Source: Rhodoferax sp. (GTDB lineage Bacteria > Pseudomonadota > Gammaproteobacteria > Burkholderiales > Burkholderiaceae_C). From it: DNA of 64,000 bases. The first letter of the stretch is position 1, and every line of letters starts with the position of its first letter. Below are positions 8,998-17,260 of the stretch, in pieces. The position numbers and the translations under genes are program-made. The stretch covers positions 1-64,000 of the forward strand of contig NZ_JAUSLE010000047.1 of the NCBI RefSeq assembly GCF_030646845.1, read 5' to 3'. A model generated the notes under the pieces. That model had not been told where the DNA came from. It made no database searches and saw only the letters and a list, made by a program, of their open reading frames with translations.

Positions 8998-9081
8998 CTG
9001 GGCGGCAGAGCGTTCTGCTCCGTGTCCCCCGCCCACTGCGCGGGCTCCTCCTTTACCTGCACAGAACGCTCTGCCGCCCAG
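8998..9081. repeat. Long hairpin (20-bp perfect inverted repeat)
   Basis: CTGGGCGGCAGAGCGTTCTG at 8998-9017 is exactly complementary to 9062-9081, with a 44-nt loop containing a further small stem (cccgc...gcggg). It begins 4 bp beyond the stop codon of the minus-strand membrane-protein gene at 9086. It may therefore act as a 3' stabilising or terminating hairpin, although no T-tract follows on either strand. Confidence 0.6.
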
Positions 9082-9085
9082 CCTA

Positions 9086-9388
9086 CTAAGCGCCACCGGC
9101 AGCCTTGCAACTGCAATTGGTGGCGCAGGCGGGTCGTGCAGAACTTTGTAGGCGCCTGCGCCACCACCAGACAATCAGGGGGCTCAACACCAGCAGGGCC
9201 GCCGCCGCCAGCCACCAGCCGTTGGTCAGCACATCCTTGAAGGAGTAGACGCCCAGGCTGGCGAGCAGGGTCAAGGCCAGGGGGGTGATCAATGGAATAC
9301 AGCATACCCCGCAGGCCAGGACTGTGGCTGCAACTACGGCGGCTGCGGCTTTCCCTGTGTGTGGCGGGGTTTTGTGGATGGAAGTCAT
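9086..9388 (-). CDS. Small MerF/MerT-like membrane protein
   Basis: 100 residues with two membrane helices (about 14-45 and 57-75). A cysteine cluster, ACGVCCIPLITP, sits in the first helix, as in mercury importers of the MerT/MerF type, and further cysteines near the end (CATNCSC) could bind metal. It is divergent from a MerR-type regulator, and the intervening 95 bp contain a perfect palindrome typical of MerR-family operators. This context supports a metal (Hg or other thiophilic metal) transport role, but the sequence is too short for certainty. A 14-bp inverted repeat (9118-9131/9153-9166) lies within its 3' end. Confidence 0.6.
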   Translation of the reverse strand: MTSIHKTPPHTGKAAAAVVAATVLACGVCCIPLITPLALTLLASLGVYSFKDVLTNGWWLAAAALLVLSPLIVWWWRRRLQSSARPACATNCSCKAAGGA

Positions 9389-9436
9389 GGAACAGTCCTT
9401 GTGTTGTGTGCAATAGTGCAGGCCGTACCGTACAAG

Positions 9437-9451
9437 CTCAAGTCACTTGAG
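9437..9451. promoter_or_regulatory. MerR/SoxR-like operator palindrome
   Basis: CTCAAGTCACTTGAG is a perfect 15-bp palindrome around a central C, in the 95-bp gap between the divergent membrane-protein and regulator genes. The half-site CTCAAGT is the one used by SoxR and similar MerR-family regulators. It is the probable binding site of the regulator at 9484. Confidence 0.65.
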
Positions 9452-9483
9452 GTGCAAGCCTTTTTTGCAGAAAAACTTTCAAA

Positions 9484-9900
9484 ATGTCCAACGCACCACT
9501 CACCATAGGCGCCCTGGCGGCCCATACGCGCTGCAGCGTGCCCACCATCCGTTACTACGAACAGATTGGTCTGTTGCCCAACCCGGGGCGTGCGGCCAAC
9601 GGGCACCGCTACTACAGCCGCCGCGATCTCACGCGCCTGGGCTTCATCAAGCGGTGCCGGGACTTTGGTTTTCCGATCGAGCAGGTGCGCGTGCTGGCCC
9701 AGTTGTTCGAGGATGGCGACCGTGCCTGCCGCGAGGTGCGTGACCAGGCGCAGTTGCACCTGGATGCGGTGCGTGCCAAGCTGGCCGATATGCGCCAGTT
9801 GGAGGCCAGTCTGGAATTGATGGTTGGCAGCTGTGATGCCACCTGCAGTGCCGGCCCCACTCGGGACTGCTGCATTCTGACCGACCTTACCACCCTATAA
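9484..9900 (+). CDS. MerR-family metal-responsive regulator
   Basis: 138 residues. The N-terminal MerR helix-turn-helix and wing are clear (TIGALAAHTRCSVPTIRYYE, then GLLPNPGRAANGHRYY). A dimerisation helix follows (about 80-112), and the C-terminal loop carries four cysteines (CDATCSAGPTRDCC) as expected for binding a thiophilic metal. It differs from the MerR mercury signature spacing, so the inducer is uncertain. Located next to a palindromic operator and divergent from the putative metal transporter; the DsbA-like gene follows 15 bp downstream. Confidence 0.8.
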   Translation: MSNAPLTIGALAAHTRCSVPTIRYYEQIGLLPNPGRAANGHRYYSRRDLTRLGFIKRCRDFGFPIEQVRVLAQLFEDGDRACREVRDQAQLHLDAVRAKLADMRQLEASLELMVGSCDATCSAGPTRDCCILTDLTTL

Positions 9901-9915
9901 ATTCAGGACTCCATC

Positions 9916-10563
9916 GTGCAAAAGAAACCAGTTGTTGTTGTCGTCGTCGCAGCTTTCGCCATGCTGGCCCTTGGGCTTTGGTGGTACTTCGCCAATCAGA
10001 ACTCCCAAAGTCTGGAAGCCGTCACCGTTGACCGCACGGCGCTGATCCGCCCCCATTCGCCCAGCATGGGCAAGGCCGATGCCCCCGTCGTCATCGTCGA
10101 GTACTTTGACCCGGCCTGCGAGACCTGCCGCACGTTCTATCCGATGGTCAAACAACTGATGGCACAGCATCCAGACCGCATTCGCCTGGTCATGCGCTAC
10201 GCACCGTTTCACAAGGGTTCGGACAAGGTCGTGGCCGTGCTGGAAGCGGCGCGCCGGCAGGGGAAGTTCTGGCCGGTGCTGGAGGCCTTGCTGCAGAACC
10301 AGAAGGACTGGGTGTCCAACCATACCGCCAGGCCGGACCTGATCTGGCCCCTTCTCGATGGAGCGGGTCTGAACATGGAACAACTGGCCATTGACCTGAC
10401 TGCACCCGACCTCCAGCAGGTCGTCGCACAGGACCTGGCCGACGCCAACACCCTGGGCGTCTCCCAGACACCGGAATACTTCGTCAACGGCAGGCCATTG
10501 CCGTCTTTTGGGTTCGAGCAGTTACAGCAACTGGTGCGCGAGGAACTCGCAAGAGCGAACTGA
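9916..10563 (+). CDS. DsbA-family thiol oxidoreductase, membrane anchored
   Basis: 215 residues with an N-terminal anchor (VVVVVVAAFAMLALGLWWYF), then a thioredoxin fold with the redox motif CETC at about residue 70 (EYFDPACETCRTFYPMVKQL) and the cis-proline loop GVSQTPEYFVNGRPL. The start codon is GTG at 9916. Faces the periplasm; likely oxidises or reduces protein thiols. It follows the MerR regulator by 15 bp, so it probably belongs to the same metal-responsive unit, perhaps protecting or loading the cysteine-containing transporter (inference). Confidence 0.85.
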   Translation: MQKKPVVVVVVAAFAMLALGLWWYFANQNSQSLEAVTVDRTALIRPHSPSMGKADAPVVIVEYFDPACETCRTFYPMVKQLMAQHPDRIRLVMRYAPFHKGSDKVVAVLEAARRQGKFWPVLEALLQNQKDWVSNHTARPDLIWPLLDGAGLNMEQLAIDLTAPDLQQVVAQDLADANTLGVSQTPEYFVNGRPLPSFGFEQLQQLVREELARAN

Positions 10564-10703
10564 CAAGCCGTCGCTTCATTCCCTGCTTTCTGCAATCTGT
10601 CCCTTTTCGCTGGCCTGGCCGGCACACGCCCGGTATTCTGACCCCCATTCGGCGCGATCACCCCGGTCGCACCACCCTCCTACTGCTACAGGTGTCAGCC
10701 ATC

Positions 10704-12785
10704 ATGTTCAAAGCTATCGGTGACTTTATCCACAAGACCCCCTGGTGGGGAATGATCGTCGGCGGCGTCGCCACACTGGCCGTGCTGGTGCTGTTTGCCC
10801 TGCCGGTGCACGTGATCCGCCTGGTCGACAGTGGTTCCACGCCGGCCGAGAACCGCGCCATCCAGCGTGAGATCGGGCTGACAGTGGGCACCCGTGCGCT
10901 CGACCTGGCCTCTGACGTGCTGGGCGCGATGAAAGACCGCAGCACCAACCCTGAGCGGCGGGCCGAATTTGAACGCGCGCAGGCCGAAGTGCGCCGCGCC
11001 CGGGCAGAGCTCATCCGCGCGCAAACGGCGGGCTATGACACCATGATCGATTCCGCACAAGAGGCTGCGGACGCGGCACTGGAGGCCGCCACCGATGCGG
11101 CCGAGGCCGCGCTGGACGCCGCCGTCGAGGCCCGCCAAGCAGTGGAAGAGGCCCGTGCCGACACGATGGAGCGCCTGCGCGACAAGGGTGTGGACGTCGC
11201 CGCCACACTGAAGTCCATGGAGCAACTGGTGGCGTCCGCCCACGAGAACGAAAAAACGGCGCGCGAAGCCCTCAACGCCTTGCGCGCCGCGCAGCACGGT
11301 GGCCAGGAAGCACGTACCAGCCAGCCAGGAGTACCTGGGGTACCAGGCATTCCTGGGGTACCCGGCGTTCCCGGTACTCCCGGCAAGGCCGCGATTCCAG
11401 CGATTCCAGCCGTCCCGGCGCTACCGGCACTACCAGCAGTACCAGCCGTTCCGGCAATTCCCGCGAAGCCCGCCAGTGACCACACCGTTTTAGTGCTGAC
11501 GCCCGAAGTCCGGGGCGACATCCGCGCCCAGGTCGGCAGCGATGTCTGGCGCGTGGCCGTCGGCTCGGCACTGATCCTGGCGTTCATTCCCTTGTACGTG
11601 GTGCTGTTGATTGCCAAGTTTTTCATTGGCCGCTCCCGCAGCGCACTGGCCCTGGCCGACCGCAAGACGCGCGAGGCCGAAGTCAGCGACGTCAGCCGCC
11701 AGGTCACCGAGGCGCGCCTGCAGGCGCTACAGGCCCAGGTGGAGCCCCACTTTCTGTACAACACGCTGGCCAATGTGCAGGCCCTGAATGAAGTGGACCC
11801 GCCCGCTGCCAACCAGATGGTGGGCCACCTGATCCAGTACCTGCGGGCCTCGCTACCCAAGATGCGCGAAAGCACGTCCACCGTGGGCCAGGAACTGGAG
11901 CTGGTGCGCGCCTACCTCAACATTCTGCAAATGCGCATGGGGCCGCGTCTGGCGTTTGGCATCCAGGCGCCTGACGATGTGCTGGCCTGCGCCTTCCCGC
12001 CCATGATGCTGCCGTCCCTGGTCGAGAACGCCATCAAGCATGGCCTGGAACCCCAGCGCGAGGGCGGGCGTATCGACGTGGTGGTGGAGCGCGTGCTGGA
12101 AAGCCACGGTGAAACCCTGCGCGTATCGGTGTGCGACACCGGCAAAGGGCTGTCCGATACGCCGATACAGGCCGGTGGAGGTGTCGGCTTGAGCAACCTG
12201 CGCGAGCGCCTGGCGGCGCTCTATGGCACACGGGGGCGCTTTACCCTCACGTCCAACGAGCCCCAGGGCGTGGTGGCCCGCATCGAGGTGCCGCTGCAAT
12301 CCTCCGCCGCCTACCTGTCGTCCCAACACAGGCCTCTACAGACTTCAGCCCAGCCCCCCATCCCAAGCGCAACGCCGCCCACCGGCTGGCGCCGCGTCTG
12401 GTACGCCACCAGCAAGACACATGGCGTGTGGGCCCGCCTGTTGGCCCGCATGTTCATGGTGCTGATGCTGGTGTTGGCAGGCCTGCTGCTGGCGGGCTTC
12501 GTTGCCCTGCTCACCGGCTGGCTGCCGGTGCAGATGGGCGACTTTCAGCTCGATGGCATCGAAAGCCTGGCTGTCGGCTCCGTAGGCCTGCTGATTGCGT
12601 TTGGCGCGGCGGCACTGGCAGTGGCGATTGTGGTGGGCGTGCTGTACGGCCTGGGCTTTCTGCTCGCCGCGGTACTGGTGGTGGTCGCGATATCCATCGT
12701 GATCGGCCTGCTGCCTGCCGTGTCACCCTTCATCGTCATCGGTCTGGTGATCTGGTGGCTGGTGACAAAACGCAAGCGCTCATAG
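10704..12785 (+). CDS. LytS-type sensor histidine kinase with collagen-like extracytoplasmic tract
   Basis: About 693 residues. Order: TM1 (about 16-36); an alanine/glutamate-rich coiled coil (about 60-195); a 50-residue proline-rich tract (208-257) of PGV/PGI triplets then PAI/PAV/PAL triplets; TM2 (about 275-300); the LytS-type kinase box with the phosphoacceptor His349 in EPHFLYNTLANVQ; the HATPase domain (MMLPSLVENAIKHGLE, then GVGLSNLRERL); and three or four C-terminal TM segments (about 575-690). A GTG at 10692 is an alternative start. Partner of the response regulator 12 bp downstream. C-terminal TMs after the ATPase domain are unusual. Confidence 0.9.
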   Translation: MFKAIGDFIHKTPWWGMIVGGVATLAVLVLFALPVHVIRLVDSGSTPAENRAIQREIGLTVGTRALDLASDVLGAMKDRSTNPERRAEFERAQAEVRRARAELIRAQTAGYDTMIDSAQEAADAALEAATDAAEAALDAAVEARQAVEEARADTMERLRDKGVDVAATLKSMEQLVASAHENEKTAREALNALRAAQHGGQEARTSQPGVPGVPGIPGVPGVPGTPGKAAIPAIPAVPALPALPAVPAVPAIPAKPASDHTVLVLTPEVRGDIRAQVGSDVWRVAVGSALILAFIPLYVVLLIAKFFIGRSRSALALADRKTREAEVSDVSRQVTEARLQALQAQVEPHFLYNTLANVQALNEVDPPAANQMVGHLIQYLRASLPKMRESTSTVGQELELVRAYLNILQMRMGPRLAFGIQAPDDVLACAFPPMMLPSLVENAIKHGLEPQREGGRIDVVVERVLESHGETLRVSVCDTGKGLSDTPIQAGGGVGLSNLRERLAALYGTRGRFTLTSNEPQGVVARIEVPLQSSAAYLSSQHRPLQTSAQPPIPSATPPTGWRRVWYATSKTHGVWARLLARMFMVLMLVLAGLLLAGFVALLTGWLPVQMGDFQLDGIESLAVGSVGLLIAFGAAALAVAIVVGVLYGLGFLLAAVLVVVAISIVIGLLPAVSPFIVIGLVIWWLVTKRKRS
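11325..11474 (+). repeat. Collagen-like triplet-repeat tract in kinase gene
   Basis: 150 bp encoding 50 residues in strict three-residue periodicity: about nine PG(V/I/T) triplets, then about fourteen PA(I/V/L) triplets. The DNA itself repeats (ccaggNgta, ccagcNgtN), suggesting expansion by slippage. Only the first part satisfies the Gly-X-Y collagen rule. Confidence 0.85.
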
Positions 12786-12797
12786 CACAATCACCCC

Positions 12798-13568
12798 ATG
12801 CAAACCACCGCCGTTATTGCCGAAGATGAACCGATTTTGCGGGCCCAGCTCAAAAGCAAGCTTGCCCGGATGTGGCCCGATCTGCGCATCGTGGCCGAAG
12901 TGGGCGACGGCGAGGCCGCACTGGAAGCGATCGAAGCGCAGCAACCCGACCTGGCGTTTCTGGACATCCAGATGCCGGAAATGACGGGTGTGGAAGTGGC
13001 CAGATGCCTGGCGACCAACTCGGCGGTTCGAACCCATCTGGTGTTTGTGACCGCCTTCGACCAGTATGCTGTGGAAGCGTTCGAGGCCAACGCCGTGGAC
13101 TATGTGCTCAAGCCCTACACCGACGAACGTCTGCAGGCCACGGTCGACCGGCTCAAGGGGCGCTTGGCCATGGTGCCACCGCCTTCGCAGGATCTGCAGG
13201 CGCTGGTCGCACAGATATCGGCCCAGCTGCGACCCGCCACGGAGGCACTCCAGTGGATCAAGGCCAGCGTGGGCAACCAGTTGCGCCTGATTGCGATCGA
13301 TGATGTGCTGTTCTTTCAATCCGACGAGAAATACACGCTGGTTGCCACCCGCGATTTGGACACCCTGATACGCACACCGATCAAGGACATCCTGACCGGG
13401 CTCGATGCCAACAAATTCTGGCAAATCCACCGCTCCACCATCGTCAATGCGACGGCCATTGAAACCGTGACGCGGGATTTTCGCGGTCAGGCGTCCGTCA
13501 AGATCAAGGGCCGCCCCGAGAATCTGACCGTGAGCCGGCCATTCTCACACCTGTTCAAGGCGGCGTAG
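12798..13568 (+). CDS. LytR/AlgR-type response regulator
   Basis: 256 residues. The receiver domain has the acidic pair ED at 9-10, the phosphoacceptor Asp56 in LAFLDIQMPEMTG, and Lys in YVLKPYTDERL. The C-terminal LytTR DNA-binding domain begins near 150 (IDDVLFFQSDEKYTLVATRD, with FWQIHRSTIVNA and the final basic strands). It acts as the transcriptional partner of the upstream LytS-type kinase, 12 bp apart in the same transcription unit. Targets are not visible in the sequence. Confidence 0.93.
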   Translation: MQTTAVIAEDEPILRAQLKSKLARMWPDLRIVAEVGDGEAALEAIEAQQPDLAFLDIQMPEMTGVEVARCLATNSAVRTHLVFVTAFDQYAVEAFEANAVDYVLKPYTDERLQATVDRLKGRLAMVPPPSQDLQALVAQISAQLRPATEALQWIKASVGNQLRLIAIDDVLFFQSDEKYTLVATRDLDTLIRTPIKDILTGLDANKFWQIHRSTIVNATAIETVTRDFRGQASVKIKGRPENLTVSRPFSHLFKAA

Positions 13569-13571
13569 GGG

Positions 13572-14405
13572 CTAGAGCCGCGTCGTGCCGGGCACCTTCG
13601 GTATGCTGCTTCCCAGCCGCTGGGCGGCCGCCGACAGGGATTTGTCCAGCGCGTCCGTCATCGCGACGGATATGGCGCTACCGGATTTGGACGACAGGAA
13701 CTTCACGTACTGCTCCAGTTCCTTGTCGCTGGCCGTCTGGTAGGTCAGGGCAAACAGGGTCAGCACTACGCCCATGGATTGCGCCAGCATCTGCGGCTTT
13801 CTGGCTTCGAGCAACCGGCGCAACTCATCGGCAGACGGCGCGGCTGGGTTGGGCGCCACATTGGACAAGCCCTGCAGGACCGCCAGGGTGGTGTTGATCT
13901 GCATGGCCACCATGCCCTCGGCCGCGCGCGTCGCCTGCACCACCTGTGTCAGCAGGGTATAGCGCCGGGCCGATGCACTGCCCAACGCCTTGTTGCCGTC
14001 GGCCATCACGCGCTGCATGTCGTCGGAGTTGGCCGACGAAGCCTCCTCCAGACGGGTCATCAATTGCCCGGTCGGGCTGTCGTACCACCTGAGCGCGTGC
14101 GCGCCCTGCGCCACCGTCACCTGTTGCGACACCTCCCGCAGAAAGGCATCGCGCAGGCGGGGGGCCGCAAAGGCGTCTTCTGCCAGCTCTTCCAGCCGTT
14201 TCACGTCTTCGGCGGACATCTTGCCGCTGGTAGCCGACTGGGTGATTCCCGCTTTCACCTGAGCCGCCAGGCCGCCCAGCTGCGCCCATACGCCCGACTT
14301 GCGCATCAGTGCCTCTGCGGTTGCTTCAGGCACCTCTGCGGCAACCAGACTGTGCAGGCCGACCATGACAAGGCAGGCCAGAGCAAGACGAAATTGTTGG
14401 ATCAT
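13572..14405 (-). CDS. Periplasmic DUF2059-like protein
   Basis: 277 residues. The start at 14405 is chosen because GGGAG lies 6 bases upstream; it gives a signal peptide (MIQQFRLALACLVMVGLHSL, cleavage near VAA). The mature protein is helical with the segment RDAFLREVSQQVTVAQGAHALRWYDSPTGQLMTRLEE, which resembles the DUF2059 core also found in the protein at 20038-20604. Function unknown for the family. It is convergent with the response-regulator gene, only 3 bp apart. Confidence 0.65.
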   Translation of the reverse strand: MIQQFRLALACLVMVGLHSLVAAEVPEATAEALMRKSGVWAQLGGLAAQVKAGITQSATSGKMSAEDVKRLEELAEDAFAAPRLRDAFLREVSQQVTVAQGAHALRWYDSPTGQLMTRLEEASSANSDDMQRVMADGNKALGSASARRYTLLTQVVQATRAAEGMVAMQINTTLAVLQGLSNVAPNPAAPSADELRRLLEARKPQMLAQSMGVVLTLFALTYQTASDKELEQYVKFLSSKSGSAISVAMTDALDKSLSAAAQRLGSSIPKVPGTTRL

Positions 14406-14426
14406 GATGGCTCCCATATGCAGTGT

Positions 14427-15458
14427 TCAGTCAACCAGCCGCAACCCCGACAGGGGTCGCTCGACGTAGCGCTCAAAAGCCAGCGCCAATGCGACGCAGG
14501 CGCCCCAGGCTACCAGAGCAACCAGACCGGCGCTGCCCGAGAAGGTCCATTGCAGGTGTGCCCAGGCCACATTGGCCAGCAGGATCACACAAAAATGCGT
14601 CAGGAACAGCGCGTACGAACACCGCCCCAGCACCCTGACGGCCTTGGCCAAGCCCACGGGTAGAGTATGCGCGCGTCCGTCCCGGGCCATGCGCCAGCGC
14701 GCAAACCCCAGCCACAGGGCAACCACCAGCGCCAGCACGATGCGCAACCGAAAGTCCCACAACAGGGCGAGCGTGCCCACTGCGGCCAGCGCCGCAAGCC
14801 GCAGCCCGGCCTGGCGTGAATGCCCCGCCCACCAGGCAAACGCCCCCATGCCATAGGCGCCGAAAAAATACGGTGCCCAGTTGTCGCCCTCGGTTTGCAG
14901 ATTGAAGACCAGCAACGATGCCAACGTCACCAGTGCCACCAGCCACTGAGCCTGGCGTCTGCCGAACCACAACAGAAAAGCCATCAGGACGTACAGCTGA
15001 AAATCGATGGCCACATACCAGATGCCAATCGATAGCGACTCCACACCCAGCACACCCTGCACCAGACCAGCATGGGTCAGCAGTTGCCACAGCCCCGGGG
15101 CCGCCGGAATGAACTCGGACTGCAGAGCGCCGCGCGCCAGGGCACTGGTGGCCATGACCAGCAACAGGGCCACAGAAAATGGCAACACCAGTCGCACATA
15201 GCGCTGCCCCACCCGACGAAGCAGATGCGAAAGCTGCAAGTAGCCGTGGGGCGCCAGCGAACTGGCCGCGAAGTAGCCGCCAATCACCAAAAACACCTGC
15301 ACCGCCATGCGTGCGTACTCGAAGAAAAAATCCGTCAACCGCGGCGCGGCCACGCCCAGCGCATCGGCCAGGGGCCCATACACCGTGAAGTGGTGCAGCA
15401 CAATGAGATGCGATGCAAGAACCTTGGCCGCATCGATGTGCAATTGGCGCCGTGGCAT
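14427..15458 (-). CDS. Acyltransferase family 3 membrane protein (OafA/YrhL-like)
   Basis: 343 residues with about ten membrane helices. The N-terminal pattern HIDAAKVLASHLIVLHHF and the following MAVQVFLVIGGYFAASSL match acyltransferase-3 proteins, which move acetyl or other acyl groups onto sugars or lipids at the inner membrane; the usual R-x10-H region appears in altered form. It lies 6 bp downstream of the transglutaminase-like gene on the same strand, suggesting cotranscription and perhaps action on the same envelope target (inference). Confidence 0.85.
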   Translation of the reverse strand: MPRRQLHIDAAKVLASHLIVLHHFTVYGPLADALGVAAPRLTDFFFEYARMAVQVFLVIGGYFAASSLAPHGYLQLSHLLRRVGQRYVRLVLPFSVALLLVMATSALARGALQSEFIPAAPGLWQLLTHAGLVQGVLGVESLSIGIWYVAIDFQLYVLMAFLLWFGRRQAQWLVALVTLASLLVFNLQTEGDNWAPYFFGAYGMGAFAWWAGHSRQAGLRLAALAAVGTLALLWDFRLRIVLALVVALWLGFARWRMARDGRAHTLPVGLAKAVRVLGRCSYALFLTHFCVILLANVAWAHLQWTFSGSAGLVALVAWGACVALALAFERYVERPLSGLRLVD

Positions 15459-15464
15459 CGCGGG

Positions 15465-16619
15465 TCAGGGCAGCGGCAGGACCAGGTCGGTCGTGCCAGG
15501 GCGCACCCAGCGCGCAAACTCACGGGTCGTGTCAATGCAGCCCCCGGCGTCGGTATAGACGCCGCGTGGCTCGCGATAGCGCCCCATGACAGCCACAATG
15601 CGCACCATTTCGGCGGGGTCCTTCAAGGTTTCCTGCACCAGCCGGGCCACGCGGTCCTCATCAATGCGCTCTTCACCCGTGTCGTCGCGGTACACGGCAT
15701 TGCGCCAGTGGTAGATCTCCAGGTACTTGGCCACCATGGTGTAGGGCTTGTCACGTTGCCAGAAGTTGTTGAACAGCCCACCGCCCAGGTACATCACCCA
15801 GGAACCTTCAAACCCGGAAGCATCGGCAGATGCCTCATCCGGGTTGCGAAACCAGGTGCGGTCACCCGGCACAAAGTAGTGCGGCGGCAGGGGGGCGTCC
15901 ATGGACCCCTGCTCATGCAGAAAGACGTCATGGAACAGGCCTGACTTGATCGGGTTCGTCGTCCACATGGACTGCAGTTGTGCGTACAGAGCGGGATTGC
16001 ATCGCTCCAGCTCCTGCGCAATCCCTAGCAATATGAGGTATTCAGAGGCGCGATAGCAGGAGAAGGAATACAACTCGCCCGATACTTCGGGCTGCGTCGC
16101 CTTGATGAGCGCGGTCGTCAGCGAAGCCTCGGGTCGCAGTACGAAGCCACGGTCTTCATCGTATTGCCAGCAGTCCTGCGGGCGCTCGGCCTGCATGGTA
16201 TGGAAAGCCAGCATCGTCTTGCGTGCGGCCTGCACAATGTTGATGCGGATGTGAACGGCACTGACCAGCTCGTCCACGCTGGGGAACTCGAAGGCCACCG
16301 GCCCCATCAGCATGGCGACCACAATCTCACGGGCCAGATCCTGCCGGCTGCCTACCGTGTCGATTTGCAGGGTGGCAGCCAAGCCCAGAGTGTCGAGACC
16401 AGGGGCCCACTGCTGGACCTGATCGGGGTGGAGTTTCAGTGACAGGAACTTCTCATGCGACCCGTGCAGATGCTGTGCGACAACCATCGGCTGCAAATCC
16501 GCCAGACCCAGCCGCTCCAATATGTCGAGACAGGCCTGACGCGGGTCGGGAAGTGTGGGTCCATGAACATGGCACCCCATGCAATCGACATGCACCTGCC
16601 TTAGCAACCGACTCCCCAT
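15465..16619 (-). CDS. Homologue of the Bacillus spore transglutaminase Tgl (protein-glutamine gamma-glutamyltransferase)
   Basis: 384 residues. From about residue 100 it follows the Bacillus Tgl pattern: an RINIVQAARKTMLAFHTMQ helix, then ELYSFSCYRASEYLILLGIA around Cys188 (the position of the catalytic Cys116), then GDRTWFRNPDE and GSWVMYLGGGLFNNFW. In my by-eye alignment with remembered Tgl, the acidic residues next to and opposite the cysteine (Glu115, Glu187) are serines. A 100-residue N-terminal extension carries CMGCHVHGP and several histidines; there is no signal peptide. Start supported by GGAGG 8 bases upstream. Bacillus Tgl cross-links coat proteins; the role here is unknown. Confidence 0.7.
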   Translation of the reverse strand: MGSRLLRQVHVDCMGCHVHGPTLPDPRQACLDILERLGLADLQPMVVAQHLHGSHEKFLSLKLHPDQVQQWAPGLDTLGLAATLQIDTVGSRQDLAREIVVAMLMGPVAFEFPSVDELVSAVHIRINIVQAARKTMLAFHTMQAERPQDCWQYDEDRGFVLRPEASLTTALIKATQPEVSGELYSFSCYRASEYLILLGIAQELERCNPALYAQLQSMWTTNPIKSGLFHDVFLHEQGSMDAPLPPHYFVPGDRTWFRNPDEASADASGFEGSWVMYLGGGLFNNFWQRDKPYTMVAKYLEIYHWRNAVYRDDTGEERIDEDRVARLVQETLKDPAEMVRIVAVMGRYREPRGVYTDAGGCIDTTREFARWVRPGTTDLVLPLP

Positions 16620-16690
16620 GGTCCCGATCCTCCGTGTCGTTAGCGGAGGCATTCCCAGCCGCGCGCAATGTTGGTCTGTTAAGTGTAGCG

Positions 16691-17203
16691 TCAGCCTTGG
16701 TGGGACTGCGTCGGTCCCGACGCGTCGGCGCTGGCCAGCGGCTTGAACATATTGATATTGGTCGGCACGTAGCCCAGCTTTTGGTAGAGCGCCTGCGCGC
16801 CTGCGTTGTGGCCAAAGACGTGCAGCGCGATGCCCGTGAGACCGAGCCTGCGGGCTTCGACCTCCAGCGCCGCAAAGGCGCGCCCGGCATGCCCCATGCG
16901 CTGGTGCTCTGGCCGGACATAGACGTCGTACACATAGGCGATGCGCTGGCCACCACGCAGCTGCGCCGCAAACCACAGCATGCCGACGTCCGCCTGTGTG
17001 GCGCCATCGCACAGTGTGTAGAAAAAGTTGTCGGGGGTGGCCAGGCCCTGTGGCAGCATGTCAACGTAGCCAGAACGCGACAGCTCCAGCGATTCGCCTT
17101 CGGCCCACTGACCGGCTTGCACCTTGTCCCGGGCAAAGTCAGGAATGGCATACGCCAGGTAATCCGCGAATGCGGATTCGGACATGGGAGACAGTGAGGT
17201 CAT
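16691..17203 (-). CDS. GNAT-family N-acetyltransferase
   Basis: 170 residues of the GCN5-related acetyltransferase fold, using acetyl-CoA to modify an amine. The acetyl-CoA loop is VRPEHQRMGHAGRAFAALE and the C-terminal motif is GHNAGAQALYQKLGYVPTNINMFKPL. The start at 17203 follows AAGGA by a few bases; an upstream in-frame Met (17242) is less likely. Same strand as the Tgl-like gene, separated by 71 bp. Substrate unknown. Confidence 0.85.
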   Translation of the reverse strand: MTSLSPMSESAFADYLAYAIPDFARDKVQAGQWAEGESLELSRSGYVDMLPQGLATPDNFFYTLCDGATQADVGMLWFAAQLRGGQRIAYVYDVYVRPEHQRMGHAGRAFAALEVEARRLGLTGIALHVFGHNAGAQALYQKLGYVPTNINMFKPLASADASGPTQSHQG

Positions 17204-17260
17204 GGAATCCTTGGCTTCAAACAGGCACTGGCGCACCGGCAACTGATGAAAAATGGCGCC

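Noticed and set aside
13779..14663. 294-codon plus-strand frame opposite the DUF2059-like and acyltransferase genes
   Set aside because: High-GC antisense frame with Arg/His/Gln-rich low-complexity translation; the minus-strand genes have signal peptide, family motifs and ribosome sites.
16560..16585. CxxCH in the Tgl-like protein as a c-type heme site
   Set aside because: No signal peptide or export anchor, and c-type heme is attached only in the periplasm.
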